NCBI RefSeq assembly: GCF_902459655.1
Contig: NZ_CABPSB010000011.1
Location: 62,001 to 126,000 of the forward strand
Reading direction: 5' to 3'
DNA length: 64,000 nt
Source of the DNA: Pandoraea anhela
Lineage (GTDB): Bacteria > Pseudomonadota > Gammaproteobacteria > Burkholderiales > Burkholderiaceae
Shown in pieces: positions 8,381 through 16,416 of the stretch. Every line of letters begins with the position of its first letter. The first letter of the stretch is position 1. The notes beneath the pieces are model-generated. The model was given only the letters and a program-made list of their open reading frames with translations. It made no database searches and was not told the DNA's origin. A program made the position numbers and the translations under genes.

Positions 8381-9487
8381 TCACCGAGCGGCCGCTTGAG
8401 CGCCGGCAGGACTGCTACCCGGCGCGATGCCGCGTTGCGCCATCATCGTCAGATTGCCGCCCATCCAGGTATCGATGTACGGGCCGCCGTTGTGCATGGC
8501 ATCGAATGCTGCCGGATTCGTCGAGTGCTGCCGATAGAACTCCACCCATCCGCTGAACGTCGTCGGGGTCTTGTCCGTTTGCGGCGTTCCGGCGGCTGCG
8601 TCGAACCAACTGGAGTCGCGGTATCCGCTTGCGATGAGTTGCGTCAGACTCTCGAGCGAGCCCACATGATACGAGTACCAGTCGTAGCCCCACTCGTGCG
8701 CCATCTCAGCCATGAGCACCAGCGGCGCGGCGGCGAACGACGTGTAGTGCAGCGCCAGCCGGCCGCGCCTCAACTCGAACGGCAGCGAGCCATTCGACTG
8801 AATGTCGTCGATCCCCTCGCGGTAGATCGCTTGCGCCGCTGCCAGCAGATTGGCGTCGTTCGTCGCCAATGCCGTCGCCATCACGCCAACCCCAGTCCAA
8901 TAAAAGTGGTTGTTGCGTTCGTTGTTCGGGTCTTGCCAGTACTGAAGCGTGTCGGCCGACAGCGTCTTGAGCCATCCCTCGATACGCTGGCGCTGGTCGG
9001 CGGTCGCGAGAGGGCGGGTCTTGAGATAGGCGATGGCGGCCGTGCCGTGTGTCCACTGCCGCATGAAGTCCGCCTGATGGTTGTTGATGTGCACCATCTT
9101 GCCGAGCATGGCGCCGTTCGATGCCCAATTGTCCAGCCACGACAGAATGCTATTGGCGTCCGCAGTATCTGCGGGATTGTTCAGATAGTGGTCAGACATT
9201 CTTGCCAGACAGTCCGTAAAAGTCGTGAGCGGCGCAATGTCTTCCTTGTTCTCTTCATACAGCACCGGGTCGATGATCGACTGCTGCGGATCGGTGTAGT
9301 ACCCCACCGCCGTCACGTCCGGGTTGGCCGGCGGTATTGCCGCGCAGGTGGTGTCGTCGGCGAATGCGGGAGCGCTGGCGGTCGTCGCCGCAAGCGTGAT
9401 ACACGCGATGGTCATGGTCGTTTTTCCACGACTGGCGAGCGATTGGATCAGTTTGTCGATCTTCGGAGAAAGTGGCGAGTTGTTCAT
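8381..9487 (-). CDS. PL5-type alginate lyase (paralogue 1)
   Basis: A 368-residue exported protein with a signal peptide ending near APAFA-DD. The fold is the alpha/alpha barrel of PL5 alginate lyases. NNH is at 192-194, with Arg241 and Tyr248. The His-to-Arg (+47) and His-to-Tyr (+54) distances equal those of the A1-III catalytic set (His192, Arg239, Tyr246), so it is predicted to be catalytically intact and to cleave mannuronate-rich alginate or a related polyuronate by beta-elimination. The ATG at 9487 was chosen because the signal peptide begins there; the frame runs on upstream but that extension overlaps the ACT gene and is not lyase-like. It is a paralogue of 10098-11174. Confidence 0.9.
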   Translation of the reverse strand: MNNSPLSPKIDKLIQSLASRGKTTMTIACITLAATTASAPAFADDTTCAAIPPANPDVTAVGYYTDPQQSIIDPVLYEENKEDIAPLTTFTDCLARMSDHYLNNPADTADANSILSWLDNWASNGAMLGKMVHINNHQADFMRQWTHGTAAIAYLKTRPLATADQRQRIEGWLKTLSADTLQYWQDPNNERNNHFYWTGVGVMATALATNDANLLAAAQAIYREGIDDIQSNGSLPFELRRGRLALHYTSFAAAPLVLMAEMAHEWGYDWYSYHVGSLESLTQLIASGYRDSSWFDAAAGTPQTDKTPTTFSGWVEFYRQHSTNPAAFDAMHNGGPYIDTWMGGNLTMMAQRGIAPGSSPAGAQAAAR

Positions 9488-9570
9488 GTTGGTTTTTTCG
9501 ATGCAACGAGAAGTCAGAGGTTGAGTCAGACGTTGAAAGGTGAAATTCGTCAAAGGAAGCGATCTCTCGA

Positions 9571-9987
9571 TCAGGCCTCGCTGCCGCGCACGGCTTGTGA
9601 CTGGATGGCTTGCAGCACGCGCATCGCTTGCGGGCCCTGATCCACGGGAACGAAAATATGATCGTGGTAGACACCCGCGATAACGTTGCAACTGACGCCT
9701 GCCGCCGCTAGGGCGTGCGCAAACGTCGCCGTCAGACCGACGGCCTCGAGGTCGGAATTCACCGTCAGCGTGATCCAGGCGCACAGGAAGACGATCTCCA
9801 GAGACGCGTTGCGGGCACTGGCCGCATCAATCACGAGCGTCGTGCCTTCGCGCTCCCGAAAGGTCGCCAACGGCGTGAGGTGCGCGAAATCAAAGGCGTG
9901 CGGCACCACAACGTAGGCATACTCGCCGTCGTTGAGTTCGGGTTCGAGAGATTTGAGAATGTCGTTCAGGTCGGAAACAGGCGTCAT
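9571..9987 (-). CDS. ACT-domain protein (DUF2241 type)
   Basis: A 138-residue soluble protein with tandem ACT-like folds: DGEYAYVVVP, then FREREGTTLVIDAASA, then ITLTVNSDLEAVGLTATFAHALAAAGVSCNVIAGVYHDHIFVP. The closing segment is typical of the ACT_3/ACT_7 (DUF2241) family, small proteins presumed to bind amino acids or other ligands. The ATG at 9987 has GGGA about 13 bases upstream; an in-frame ATG at 10002 lacks a ribosome site. It sits between two alginate lyase paralogues on the same strand (83 bp to the next lyase, 110 bp from the previous one). Its role there is not obvious. Confidence 0.8.
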   Translation of the reverse strand: MTPVSDLNDILKSLEPELNDGEYAYVVVPHAFDFAHLTPLATFREREGTTLVIDAASARNASLEIVFLCAWITLTVNSDLEAVGLTATFAHALAAAGVSCNVIAGVYHDHIFVPVDQGPQAMRVLQAIQSQAVRGSEA

Positions 9988-10097
9988 GTCGGTCAATCCC
10001 ATCGATAGAGTGAGTTGGCAAGCGTTGACCGCCCCATGTCGTACCGGGGTCGGCGCCCCAGCCTGAGCCAGGGTATCGGGGCACCGGAGCGGGTATC

Positions 10098-11174
10098 TCA
10101 GCGCGCGGGGACGATGCCGTCCTTTGCCATGAGCGTCAGATTGCCCCCCATTCGCGGATCGATAAACGGCCCGGCCCGATGCATCGCTTCGAATAGTGCC
10201 GGATGCGGGGAGCGCAGTCGATAGAACTCCACCCATCCGCTCGATCCGTGCGGTTCGGCTTTCTCCTGTTTCGCACCGGCTTGCTCGTTGAACCAGGACG
10301 GATTCTCGTAGCCGGCGGCTACGCGGGCCGCCAGGCGCTCGATGGCCCAATCCCGGTACGAGTACCAGTCGCTACCGTCAAGACGAGCGAGTTCCGCCAT
10401 CAGGACCAGCGGCGCCGTCGCATAGTCGTGGTAATGCAGCGCCCGTCGCTTGCGCGCCATCTCCATCGGCAGGCTGCCGTCCGGCTGAATATCGTCGATG
10501 CCCTTGCGATAGATGCTGCGTGCCGTGTCGAGCAGCGTCCGGTCGTGCGTGGCGACGGCGGTCGCCATGATGCCGACGCCCGTCCAGTAATAGTGGTTGT
10601 TTCGCTTATGCCTGGGATCGTCCCAGTACGCGAGATTCGCCGCCGACAACTTCTTCAGCCAGGATTCGATGGCATGGCGCTGACTCTCGCTGGCGAACGA
10701 TTTGGTCTTCAGGTAAGCCAGCGCGGCGGCGCCATGCGTCCACTGGCGCATGTAGTCGGACTGATCGTTGTTCACGTGAACCATCTGGCCGAGCATGGCA
10801 TCGCTGCGCGCCCAGTCGTCGAGCCACGACAATGCACAGTCGGCCGATGCTCTGTTGTGGTCGCGGATGAGCGCATCCGTCATGTCCGCCAGCTTCGTGG
10901 CAAAAGTATCGAGCGGTTTGACGGCCGCTTCGTTCTGCGCCTTTAGTTGGGGATCGATCTTGGAGTGTGCGGCATCCGTGTAATAGCCGTTGGCCCGAAT
11001 GTCCGGCGTGCCCGGCGGCGGTGCGGGACAGTCGAGCGTGCTGGCGAATGATGTGGCGCTTAGCGCCATTGCGCAGGAGAACACTGCGAGCGCGGCGGCG
11101 CGCGGCGTGCGTGGCGCCGACTGACGGGGCGGGCGCTGAAGACGCGAAAGCAATGGGGTGATACGGGTCAGCAT
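10098..11174 (-). CDS. PL5-type alginate lyase (paralogue 2)
   Basis: A 358-residue exported protein, about half identical by eye to the product of 8381-9487. A long positively charged n-region precedes a hydrophobic segment and a likely cleavage near ATSFA-ST. NNHYYW covers 192-197, with His194, Arg241 and Tyr248 at the A1-III catalytic spacing. It is predicted to be an active alginate/polyuronate lyase. The ATG at 11174 is preceded by GGAG about 10 bases upstream and begins the signal peptide; a frame extension to 11243 is not needed. It leads a minus-strand group lyase - ACT - lyase. Confidence 0.9.
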   Translation of the reverse strand: MLTRITPLLSRLQRPPRQSAPRTPRAAALAVFSCAMALSATSFASTLDCPAPPPGTPDIRANGYYTDAAHSKIDPQLKAQNEAAVKPLDTFATKLADMTDALIRDHNRASADCALSWLDDWARSDAMLGQMVHVNNDQSDYMRQWTHGAAALAYLKTKSFASESQRHAIESWLKKLSAANLAYWDDPRHKRNNHYYWTGVGIMATAVATHDRTLLDTARSIYRKGIDDIQPDGSLPMEMARKRRALHYHDYATAPLVLMAELARLDGSDWYSYRDWAIERLAARVAAGYENPSWFNEQAGAKQEKAEPHGSSGWVEFYRLRSPHPALFEAMHRAGPFIDPRMGGNLTLMAKDGIVPAR

Positions 11175-11477
11175 GAAATGGGCTCCGGCAAATGCCTGGA
11201 CGAAATACGAAGGACCATGCGCCATGGACGCAAGGTCGGGCATACGGTGTCAGGTGAGGCGATGAAATCACTAGGGTGGGGCAGCAACCTTGTTTCGGGC
11301 CCGCTTTTGCAGGTCTCATCGGGCAACTGCGATTCCAACGTCGGACTCTCCTTCAGTAAGGCACATCGCAGCGGGCGTTTCCCCGTGAAAAGCCCGGTTG
11401 CGCTGAGCCATGAACATCTATGCAACACGTGATCGGGATGCAATCGGCCAGGATCGACGAAGATTCCGGCGTGTCAC

Positions 11478-12470
11478 TCAATTTCTTCGCATCGTCGACG
11501 CTCGCAAAACCAGTTCCGGTTGAAGCATCGCAAACCCTTTGTCGGTGTGCCCGGCCAGACAGTCGAGCATCTTGAACATCGCGACTTCCCCCATGCGCTC
11601 GCTTTGCATGTCGACCGTTGTGAGCGCCGGATGCACATACTCGCCAAAGGGGATGTTATCCATGCCCACGACGGAAATATCCTTGGGAAGCTGGAATCCC
11701 AGCGCCTGCGCTTCCTTCATGAATCCGATGGCGATGAGGTCGTTGTAGCAAATGACGGCATCGGGGCGTTCGGCCACGAGCATGATGCGCGAGCAGGCGC
11801 GCTCGCCGCCATGCGCCGACGGCTGCTCCACGTCGAACACGGACAGCGATTTGCCATGGGAGGCGAGACAATCGTGAATGCCCCGGATGCGCTCGGCGTT
11901 CCAGCGCGCCCCCGGAAAACCGAGGAAAGCGATGCGCTTGTGCGCGAGCCCGACCAAATGCTGGGCGATGAGGTATGCGGCGCGATAGCCTTCTGCGCCG
12001 ACGCTCGGCACGCTCGTGTCGGGTAATTTGCCGAAACAGACCGACGGTTTTGGTGATTGCCGCATCCATTCCAGTGCGTCATCCGGCATTCGAGAACTGA
12101 CGATCAGGCCATCGACACGACGCGAGAGCATTTCGAGCAACTGTCGCTCGTTCTTCTGGCTCTCGCCGGTGGCGACGAACAGCAGCGAGTAATCGTGCTG
12201 AAGCGCGACCCGATTCGCGCCTTTGACGATGCCGGTGAAGTGGGGGTTGTGAATGTCGAGGATCGCCACGCCGATCGTCCTCGTTTTACCCGTCGCCACC
12301 GAGCGCGCGACCACATTCGGTCGGTAGCCCAGTCGATCGATGGTCTCCCGCAACCGGTTTTCCACTTCCGAGCTGAAGCGCTGCGTGCCGTTGACGAACT
12401 TCGACACAGTGCCAGGCGAAACATTGGCTTCGACAGCGACATCGCGAATGGTGGAAGGGTACTTTTTCAT
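11478..12470 (-). CDS. LacI-family transcription regulator
   Basis: A 330-residue repressor starting MKKYPSTIRDVAVEANVSPGTVSKFVNG, a LacI helix-turn-helix followed by the hinge helix (YRPNVVARSVATGKTR). A periplasmic-binding-protein-like effector domain covers residues ~60-330 (VAILDIHNPHFTGIVKGA, SVVGMDNIPFGEYVHPALTTV). The effector is probably a sugar or uronate. It diverges from a porin gene. Two identical palindromes GGAAAACGTTTTCC lie at 12478-12491 and 12760-12773, the form expected for a LacI-family operator. It therefore probably represses itself and the porin, and possibly nearby lyases, although no copy of the palindrome was found in front of the lyases. Confidence 0.93.
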   Translation of the reverse strand: MKKYPSTIRDVAVEANVSPGTVSKFVNGTQRFSSEVENRLRETIDRLGYRPNVVARSVATGKTRTIGVAILDIHNPHFTGIVKGANRVALQHDYSLLFVATGESQKNERQLLEMLSRRVDGLIVSSRMPDDALEWMRQSPKPSVCFGKLPDTSVPSVGAEGYRAAYLIAQHLVGLAHKRIAFLGFPGARWNAERIRGIHDCLASHGKSLSVFDVEQPSAHGGERACSRIMLVAERPDAVICYNDLIAIGFMKEAQALGFQLPKDISVVGMDNIPFGEYVHPALTTVDMQSERMGEVAMFKMLDCLAGHTDKGFAMLQPELVLRASTMRRN

Positions 12471-12477
12471 TACCAAA

Positions 12478-12491
12478 GGAAAACGTTTTCC
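12478..12491. promoter_or_regulatory. LacI-type operator O1
   Basis: GGAAAACGTTTTCC is a perfect 14-bp palindrome with the central CG usual for LacI-family sites. It lies 7 bp upstream of the regulator start codon and just downstream of the predicted -10 at 12495-12500. An identical copy is at 12760-12773. Confidence 0.8.
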
Positions 12492-12494
12492 AAA

Positions 12495-12523
12495 ATCCTA
12501 GGTAATCGCGATGGAAAAGTAAA
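12495..12523 (-). promoter_or_regulatory. Predicted promoter of the LacI-family gene
   Basis: On the minus strand TTTACT (12523-12518), a 17-bp spacer and TAGGAT (12500-12495) form a sigma-70-like promoter. Each hexamer matches four of six consensus positions. The start point would fall inside operator O1, consistent with autorepression. Confidence 0.5.
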
Positions 12524-12726
12524 CCCCCAGATGGGATTGTGTTGCACAGAGACGATCACCAAATCTTTCAGAACTCTGCCATTCGCCTTCGCGTTTTGGC
12601 GAACGTCATTCGGTATTTTTTGGCATTTCTCCGTTGAAATTCCTCATTTTTGTGCACCGCTGAGTGTCAATCCGGTTCTCGCTACGTTGGCGTGGCATGT
12701 CGGTGTCATGACGCTGAAGAAATCAT

Positions 12727-12756
12727 TTGACAAGGTGTTTTGCGATCGCCTAAATT
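12727..12756 (+). promoter_or_regulatory. Predicted promoter of the porin gene
   Basis: A perfect -35 TTGACA (12727-12732) is followed after 18 bp by TAAATT (12751-12756) as the -10. Operator O2 starts 4 bp further on and would cover the transcription start. The 5' leader is about 170 bases. The remainder of the 460-bp divergent region (12524-12726, 12774-12933) shows no further recognisable element. Confidence 0.65.
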
Positions 12757-12759
12757 GCC

Positions 12760-12773
12760 GGAAAACGTTTTCC
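12760..12773. promoter_or_regulatory. LacI-type operator O2
   Basis: This is an identical copy of GGAAAACGTTTTCC, centred 282 bp from O1. It is placed over the predicted transcription start of the porin. Two identical sites at this distance allow looping by a tetramer or independent repression of both promoters. Confidence 0.8.
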
Positions 12774-12933
12774 TATCGGGCGATCGTCATGCAACTTTCG
12801 ACGGGATCGACCCAAACGATAAAAAGAGACCGTTTCCCCACCGGCGCGCGCCGAACGAGGCGTCGCGTTTGCGTTCCAGGGGAAATGCCGGCAGTTGGGG
12901 GCGCCTATCCAGTGGCGCCAGGAGGAGGGGCAG

Positions 12934-14220
12934 TTGAAACATCGCTTATTGTTGATTCTGATCGTTGCGGGTGTGGGCCTGACGCAGCGAGTGGCTTCGG
13001 CCGAACCGCTTGCGCCGTCGGCACAGGAAGCATCGGCCGGGGCTACGTTTGCTCAGGCGGAAACCGCTGACTTCAATCCGCTGCTGGGCGTCATTCCCGG
13101 CGACGGATTCAATGTGCGGGGTGACGTGCTCCAGCTTTACGGACTGTTCAACCCCGCCATCTCCTACTTGAGCGCGTCGGGTACCCCTCGGGGCGGCAAC
13201 GCGCCGTCGCTGACCAGTTTCGCCAGCACGGGATCGTATTGGGGGTTGCGCGGGGCGGAGGACCTCGGTCGGGGCTGGCAGGTGCTGTTTCAACTGGAGA
13301 ACACGTTCAACGTGGGCACTGGCACCAACACGAGCAGCAGTGGCGCATTCTCCGGGCGCGATACCTTTGTCGGCTTTCAGTCGGACGACTTCGGCGTGAT
13401 CAAGCTCGGTTATCTGAGCACGCCACTGGGCAACACGTCGAGTATCTTCAAATTTATCGGCGACCAATTGCCCGTCGCAACGCCGACCACGTTGATGACG
13501 ACGCTCAACGGCACGTCGCTGGACTTCTCGAGCCGGGTCGCAAATGCGGTGCTGTACGCCACCTCCAAGGGATCGGATGGCCTCGTCGGACATTTCCTGT
13601 ACTCGAGAACACAAGCCGACGATGGAGGGCTTGGGGTCCGTACGGGGGTTTATTCTCTCGCCGGCAGTTACGGCGACGGCCCGTTGTATGTCGAGTTCGC
13701 CCACGAGTCGCGAGCGAATCAGGACAAACTGGCACAGGGGCAAAGCACTGACTGGGACAATCGCGTGGTGATGCGCTACGCCTTCACCAGCACGTTCAAG
13801 CTCGCGTTGGGGATCGACTATGCCGGATCGGAGGGGACCTACGGGAAAAAGGCCGCTTCGTCGCCTGGGCGAATCACCCGCTCCGCCGCTACCGCGAGCC
13901 TCGCAAAAGCGTTTGGCAATCAGGAAGTCATCGCCACCTACGCGTATGCCCATGCCCTGCAATGCTCGGGCGGGGCGGTGGCGGGCGCCGCCAACTGTAA
14001 TCCGGGCGTTGTTGGCGGCACCGGCGCGCAGCAGGTTTCTCTGGTCTACGAGGTTTTCCTGAGCAAGCGAACGGCGCTCTCGTCATACATCAGTCGGATC
14101 TGGAACCATCGCGCCGGGCTGTACGACTTCGACGCCGTGCCGTTGGTCCAGAGCGTGAGCGCGCGTGCGCCCGGCGCGGACCCGATCGGCATCGGCGTCG
14201 GCATGACGCACATCTTCTAG
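12934..14220 (+). CDS. Gram-negative outer-membrane porin
   Basis: A 428-residue general porin of the Burkholderia/Neisseria trimeric type (Gram_neg_porin, PF13609-like). Its features are a signal peptide ending VASA-EP, repeated beta-strands (SYWGLRGAEDLGRGWQVLFQLENTF, GRDTFVGFQSDDFGVIKLGYLSTPLG), the aromatic C-terminal signature IGVGMTHIF, and a final Phe for BAM recognition. The TTG at 12934 is the best start: it is preceded by a strong AGGAGG-rich site and begins a normal signal peptide (MKHRLLLILIVAG). A GTG-type start 39 bp upstream would put charged residues before it. Next to the LacI-type gene and lyases, it may admit sugars or oligouronates. Confidence 0.92.
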   Translation: MKHRLLLILIVAGVGLTQRVASAEPLAPSAQEASAGATFAQAETADFNPLLGVIPGDGFNVRGDVLQLYGLFNPAISYLSASGTPRGGNAPSLTSFASTGSYWGLRGAEDLGRGWQVLFQLENTFNVGTGTNTSSSGAFSGRDTFVGFQSDDFGVIKLGYLSTPLGNTSSIFKFIGDQLPVATPTTLMTTLNGTSLDFSSRVANAVLYATSKGSDGLVGHFLYSRTQADDGGLGVRTGVYSLAGSYGDGPLYVEFAHESRANQDKLAQGQSTDWDNRVVMRYAFTSTFKLALGIDYAGSEGTYGKKAASSPGRITRSAATASLAKAFGNQEVIATYAYAHALQCSGGAVAGAANCNPGVVGGTGAQQVSLVYEVFLSKRTALSSYISRIWNHRAGLYDFDAVPLVQSVSARAPGADPIGIGVGMTHIF

Positions 14221-14253
14221 TGTGTCGGCGCGCCGGAGCCGGCGAGTGTCACG

Positions 14254-15171
14254 TCAGGTAGCGCCGAGTTCGGCCGCAAGATAATCGATCAGCGCTCTCA
14301 CCCGGATGGGGAGATGGCGGTTGGAGGGGAACAGCAACCAGACCGGGCCGGCATAGGCTTCGGGAACGAACGCCCAATCGGCCAGCACTTTCTGGAGTCG
14401 ACCCTGATGCTCGGGGCCGTCCGAGATAAATTCCGGGAGTGCGGCGATGCCGATGCCTTGCAGGGCGGCGTCGAGTCGCGCCGCGGCGTGATTCGACGCG
14501 TAGCGTCCCCGCACCGGCAGCGTGATGCGCTCCTCGCCCCGTTGGAACGTCCATTGCTCGTGAGCCGTATGCCCCGGGTTGAAAAGACATTCGTGCGACG
14601 CCAGGCTTTCCGGGCGCAGGGGCATGCCTCGCGTTTTCAGATACGAAGGGGTCGCGAAGATGTGCCATTTGACGTCGTCGACACGCTTGGCCGATAAGGA
14701 CTCCGGCGGCGTGTGCGTTACCTGAATCATCACGTCGACGTCGTCCCGAAAGGGATCCAGGCTGTCGTCCGTGTACAGCACGCGAATATCGACCTCGGGA
14801 TAGCGTGACAAAAACTTCGGCAAGCGCGGATGAATTCTTGCGTATGCGTAAGCCCGTGGCGCGCTCAGGCTGACCAGACCTTTGGGGGTGGCGGACGCCT
14901 CGCTTGCCGAGTCGACGGCCCCGATCGCGGCTTCGAGCATGGTGCGGCTATACGTCACGACCGAGCGCCCCACTTCGGTCAGCCGGACTTCTCTTGTCGA
15001 TCGTTCCAGCAATCGTGCCGCCAACGCCGCTTCGAGCCGCTTGATCTGGCGACTGACGGTCGACGGTGTGGTGTTCAGTTGACGCGCCGCTTCGGAGAAA
15101 TTGCCCGCATCGACCACACACACAAATGTTGCGAGATCCGCAAGCAGAGGTAACAGACGTGTCGAATCCAT
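14254..15171 (-). CDS. LysR-family regulator
   Basis: A 305-residue LTTR. The N-terminal helix-turn-helix lies at about 12-60 (FVCVVDAGNFSEAARQLNTTPSTVSRQIKRLEAAL), followed by a LysR substrate-binding domain of the CrgA/DmlR style. It converges on the porin and diverges from the threonine aldolase gene at 15319. A 19-bp palindrome in the 147-bp divergent region is a likely target, so it probably controls the aldolase - binding protein - hydrolase operon. Confidence 0.92.
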   Translation of the reverse strand: MDSTRLLPLLADLATFVCVVDAGNFSEAARQLNTTPSTVSRQIKRLEAALAARLLERSTREVRLTEVGRSVVTYSRTMLEAAIGAVDSASEASATPKGLVSLSAPRAYAYARIHPRLPKFLSRYPEVDIRVLYTDDSLDPFRDDVDVMIQVTHTPPESLSAKRVDDVKWHIFATPSYLKTRGMPLRPESLASHECLFNPGHTAHEQWTFQRGEERITLPVRGRYASNHAAARLDAALQGIGIAALPEFISDGPEHQGRLQKVLADWAFVPEAYAGPVWLLFPSNRHLPIRVRALIDYLAAELGAT

Positions 15172-15205
15172 GAAACCAGTCTCAAGAGGCCAATCTTTGC
15201 GCTGA

Positions 15206-15224
15206 CCGCACAGGTCCTGTGCGG
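15206..15224. promoter_or_regulatory. Palindrome in the LysR/threonine aldolase divergent region
   Basis: CCGCACAGG and CCTGTGCGG are perfect 9-bp arms around one central T. It is 34 bp upstream of the LysR start and 94 bp upstream of the aldolase start, so it is a candidate regulator site. Confidence 0.55.
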
Positions 15225-15318
15225 CCGAACCCCGTTATCGGTACGCGAAAAATAAATCAATACTTTGTACAAGCCGTGGCCGCATCCGCAAACACGGCAA
15301 TTTCGTCAGATAACGCTC

Positions 15319-16365
15319 ATGGACATTGTAGACCTCAGAAGTGACATCCTCGCCCGCCCGACCGAAGCCATGATCAGCGCGATGGCCGAAGCGGCTCGAT
15401 TGCCGCGCCAATTGGGACACCGCGAAGGCCGTCAGATCGTGGCTTTCGAAAAGTTGGCCGCAGAGGTGCTCGGCAAGGAAGATGCGCTGTTTTTCCCCAC
15501 GTGCACCATGGCGAATCAGGTCGCGCTCATGATCAATTGCCGCGCGGGCTCGACCGTCGTCGCCGACGCGAATGCGCATTTGCGTATCCAGGAGTCGACG
15601 TCCACCATCGGTGTCGCCGGGGTCATCATGCATCATCCCCCGACGTACCTGGGACACTGGGTTCCGGAAGACCTGGATGCGGCGCTCGCGTCGTGTCAGG
15701 CCGATCTCGTCTGGTTCGAAAACACGCATAACCGTGCCGGCGGAACGGTCATGCCGCCCGACGTGCTGCGAGCCACCGTGGACGTGTGCCGACGTCACGG
15801 CGTCGCAACGCATCTCGACGGCGCCCGGCTGTGGAATGCCGTGGTCGCGTCGAAGTGCCGCGTTACCGATTTGACCGATGCCGTCGATTCGGTTGCCGTG
15901 AGCATGAACAAGTGCCTTGGCACCCCGGTCGGCGCGGTACTGGCCGGAACGCGCGATTTCATCAAGGCGGCCGAGCATTTTCGCATCATGCTCGGGGGCG
16001 GATGGCGGCCGCTCGGTATGTTGGCTGCGGCCGGACAGGTCGCGCTCGAAAATCTTCCGTTCGATGACATTCAGGCGGATCACGATGCAGCAACGGCGCT
16101 GGCATCGGCCCTGGCGTCGTTCCCCAACATCGACATCAACCTGCGAAACGTTCACACGAACATTGTGATGGCGCGCATCGGCGACTCTCCGGCGCTGGCG
16201 CGCGCGATGGTCAACGCGATGGCCGAGCAGGGTGTGCGTGCGATGACGGCTGCGCCGGATACGATTCGCTTCGTGACCTATGGCGGTATCCGGTCCGACG
16301 CGATTGCGCGCACCGTCGACGCGTTCGAGCGCGCTTATGACAAGGTGATGCCACCTACCCTCTGA
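15319..16365 (+). CDS. Threonine aldolase-family PLP enzyme
   Basis: A 348-residue fold-type I PLP enzyme of the beta-eliminating lyase family. HLDGAR at 165-170 supplies the Asp and Arg contacts to the cofactor, and MNKCLGTPVGA contains Lys198, the Schiff-base lysine. FENTHNRAGG and DLRSD at the N-terminus are hallmarks of low-specificity L-threonine aldolase, which splits beta-hydroxy-alpha-amino acids into glycine and an aldehyde. The ATG at 15319 was chosen because it gives the conserved N-terminus (MDIVDLRSD); the frame extends 54 bp upstream. It heads an operon with a GltI-type binding protein and an isochorismatase-like hydrolase, so the physiological substrate may be another hydroxy amino acid. 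Confidence 0.88.
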   Translation: MDIVDLRSDILARPTEAMISAMAEAARLPRQLGHREGRQIVAFEKLAAEVLGKEDALFFPTCTMANQVALMINCRAGSTVVADANAHLRIQESTSTIGVAGVIMHHPPTYLGHWVPEDLDAALASCQADLVWFENTHNRAGGTVMPPDVLRATVDVCRRHGVATHLDGARLWNAVVASKCRVTDLTDAVDSVAVSMNKCLGTPVGAVLAGTRDFIKAAEHFRIMLGGGWRPLGMLAAAGQVALENLPFDDIQADHDAATALASALASFPNIDINLRNVHTNIVMARIGDSPALARAMVNAMAEQGVRAMTAAPDTIRFVTYGGIRSDAIARTVDAFERAYDKVMPPTL

Positions 16366-16416
16366 TCGTCCGAGCCGCTGTTCACCCGAGCCATACCGCA
16401 TTTCACGAGGTCCCCA

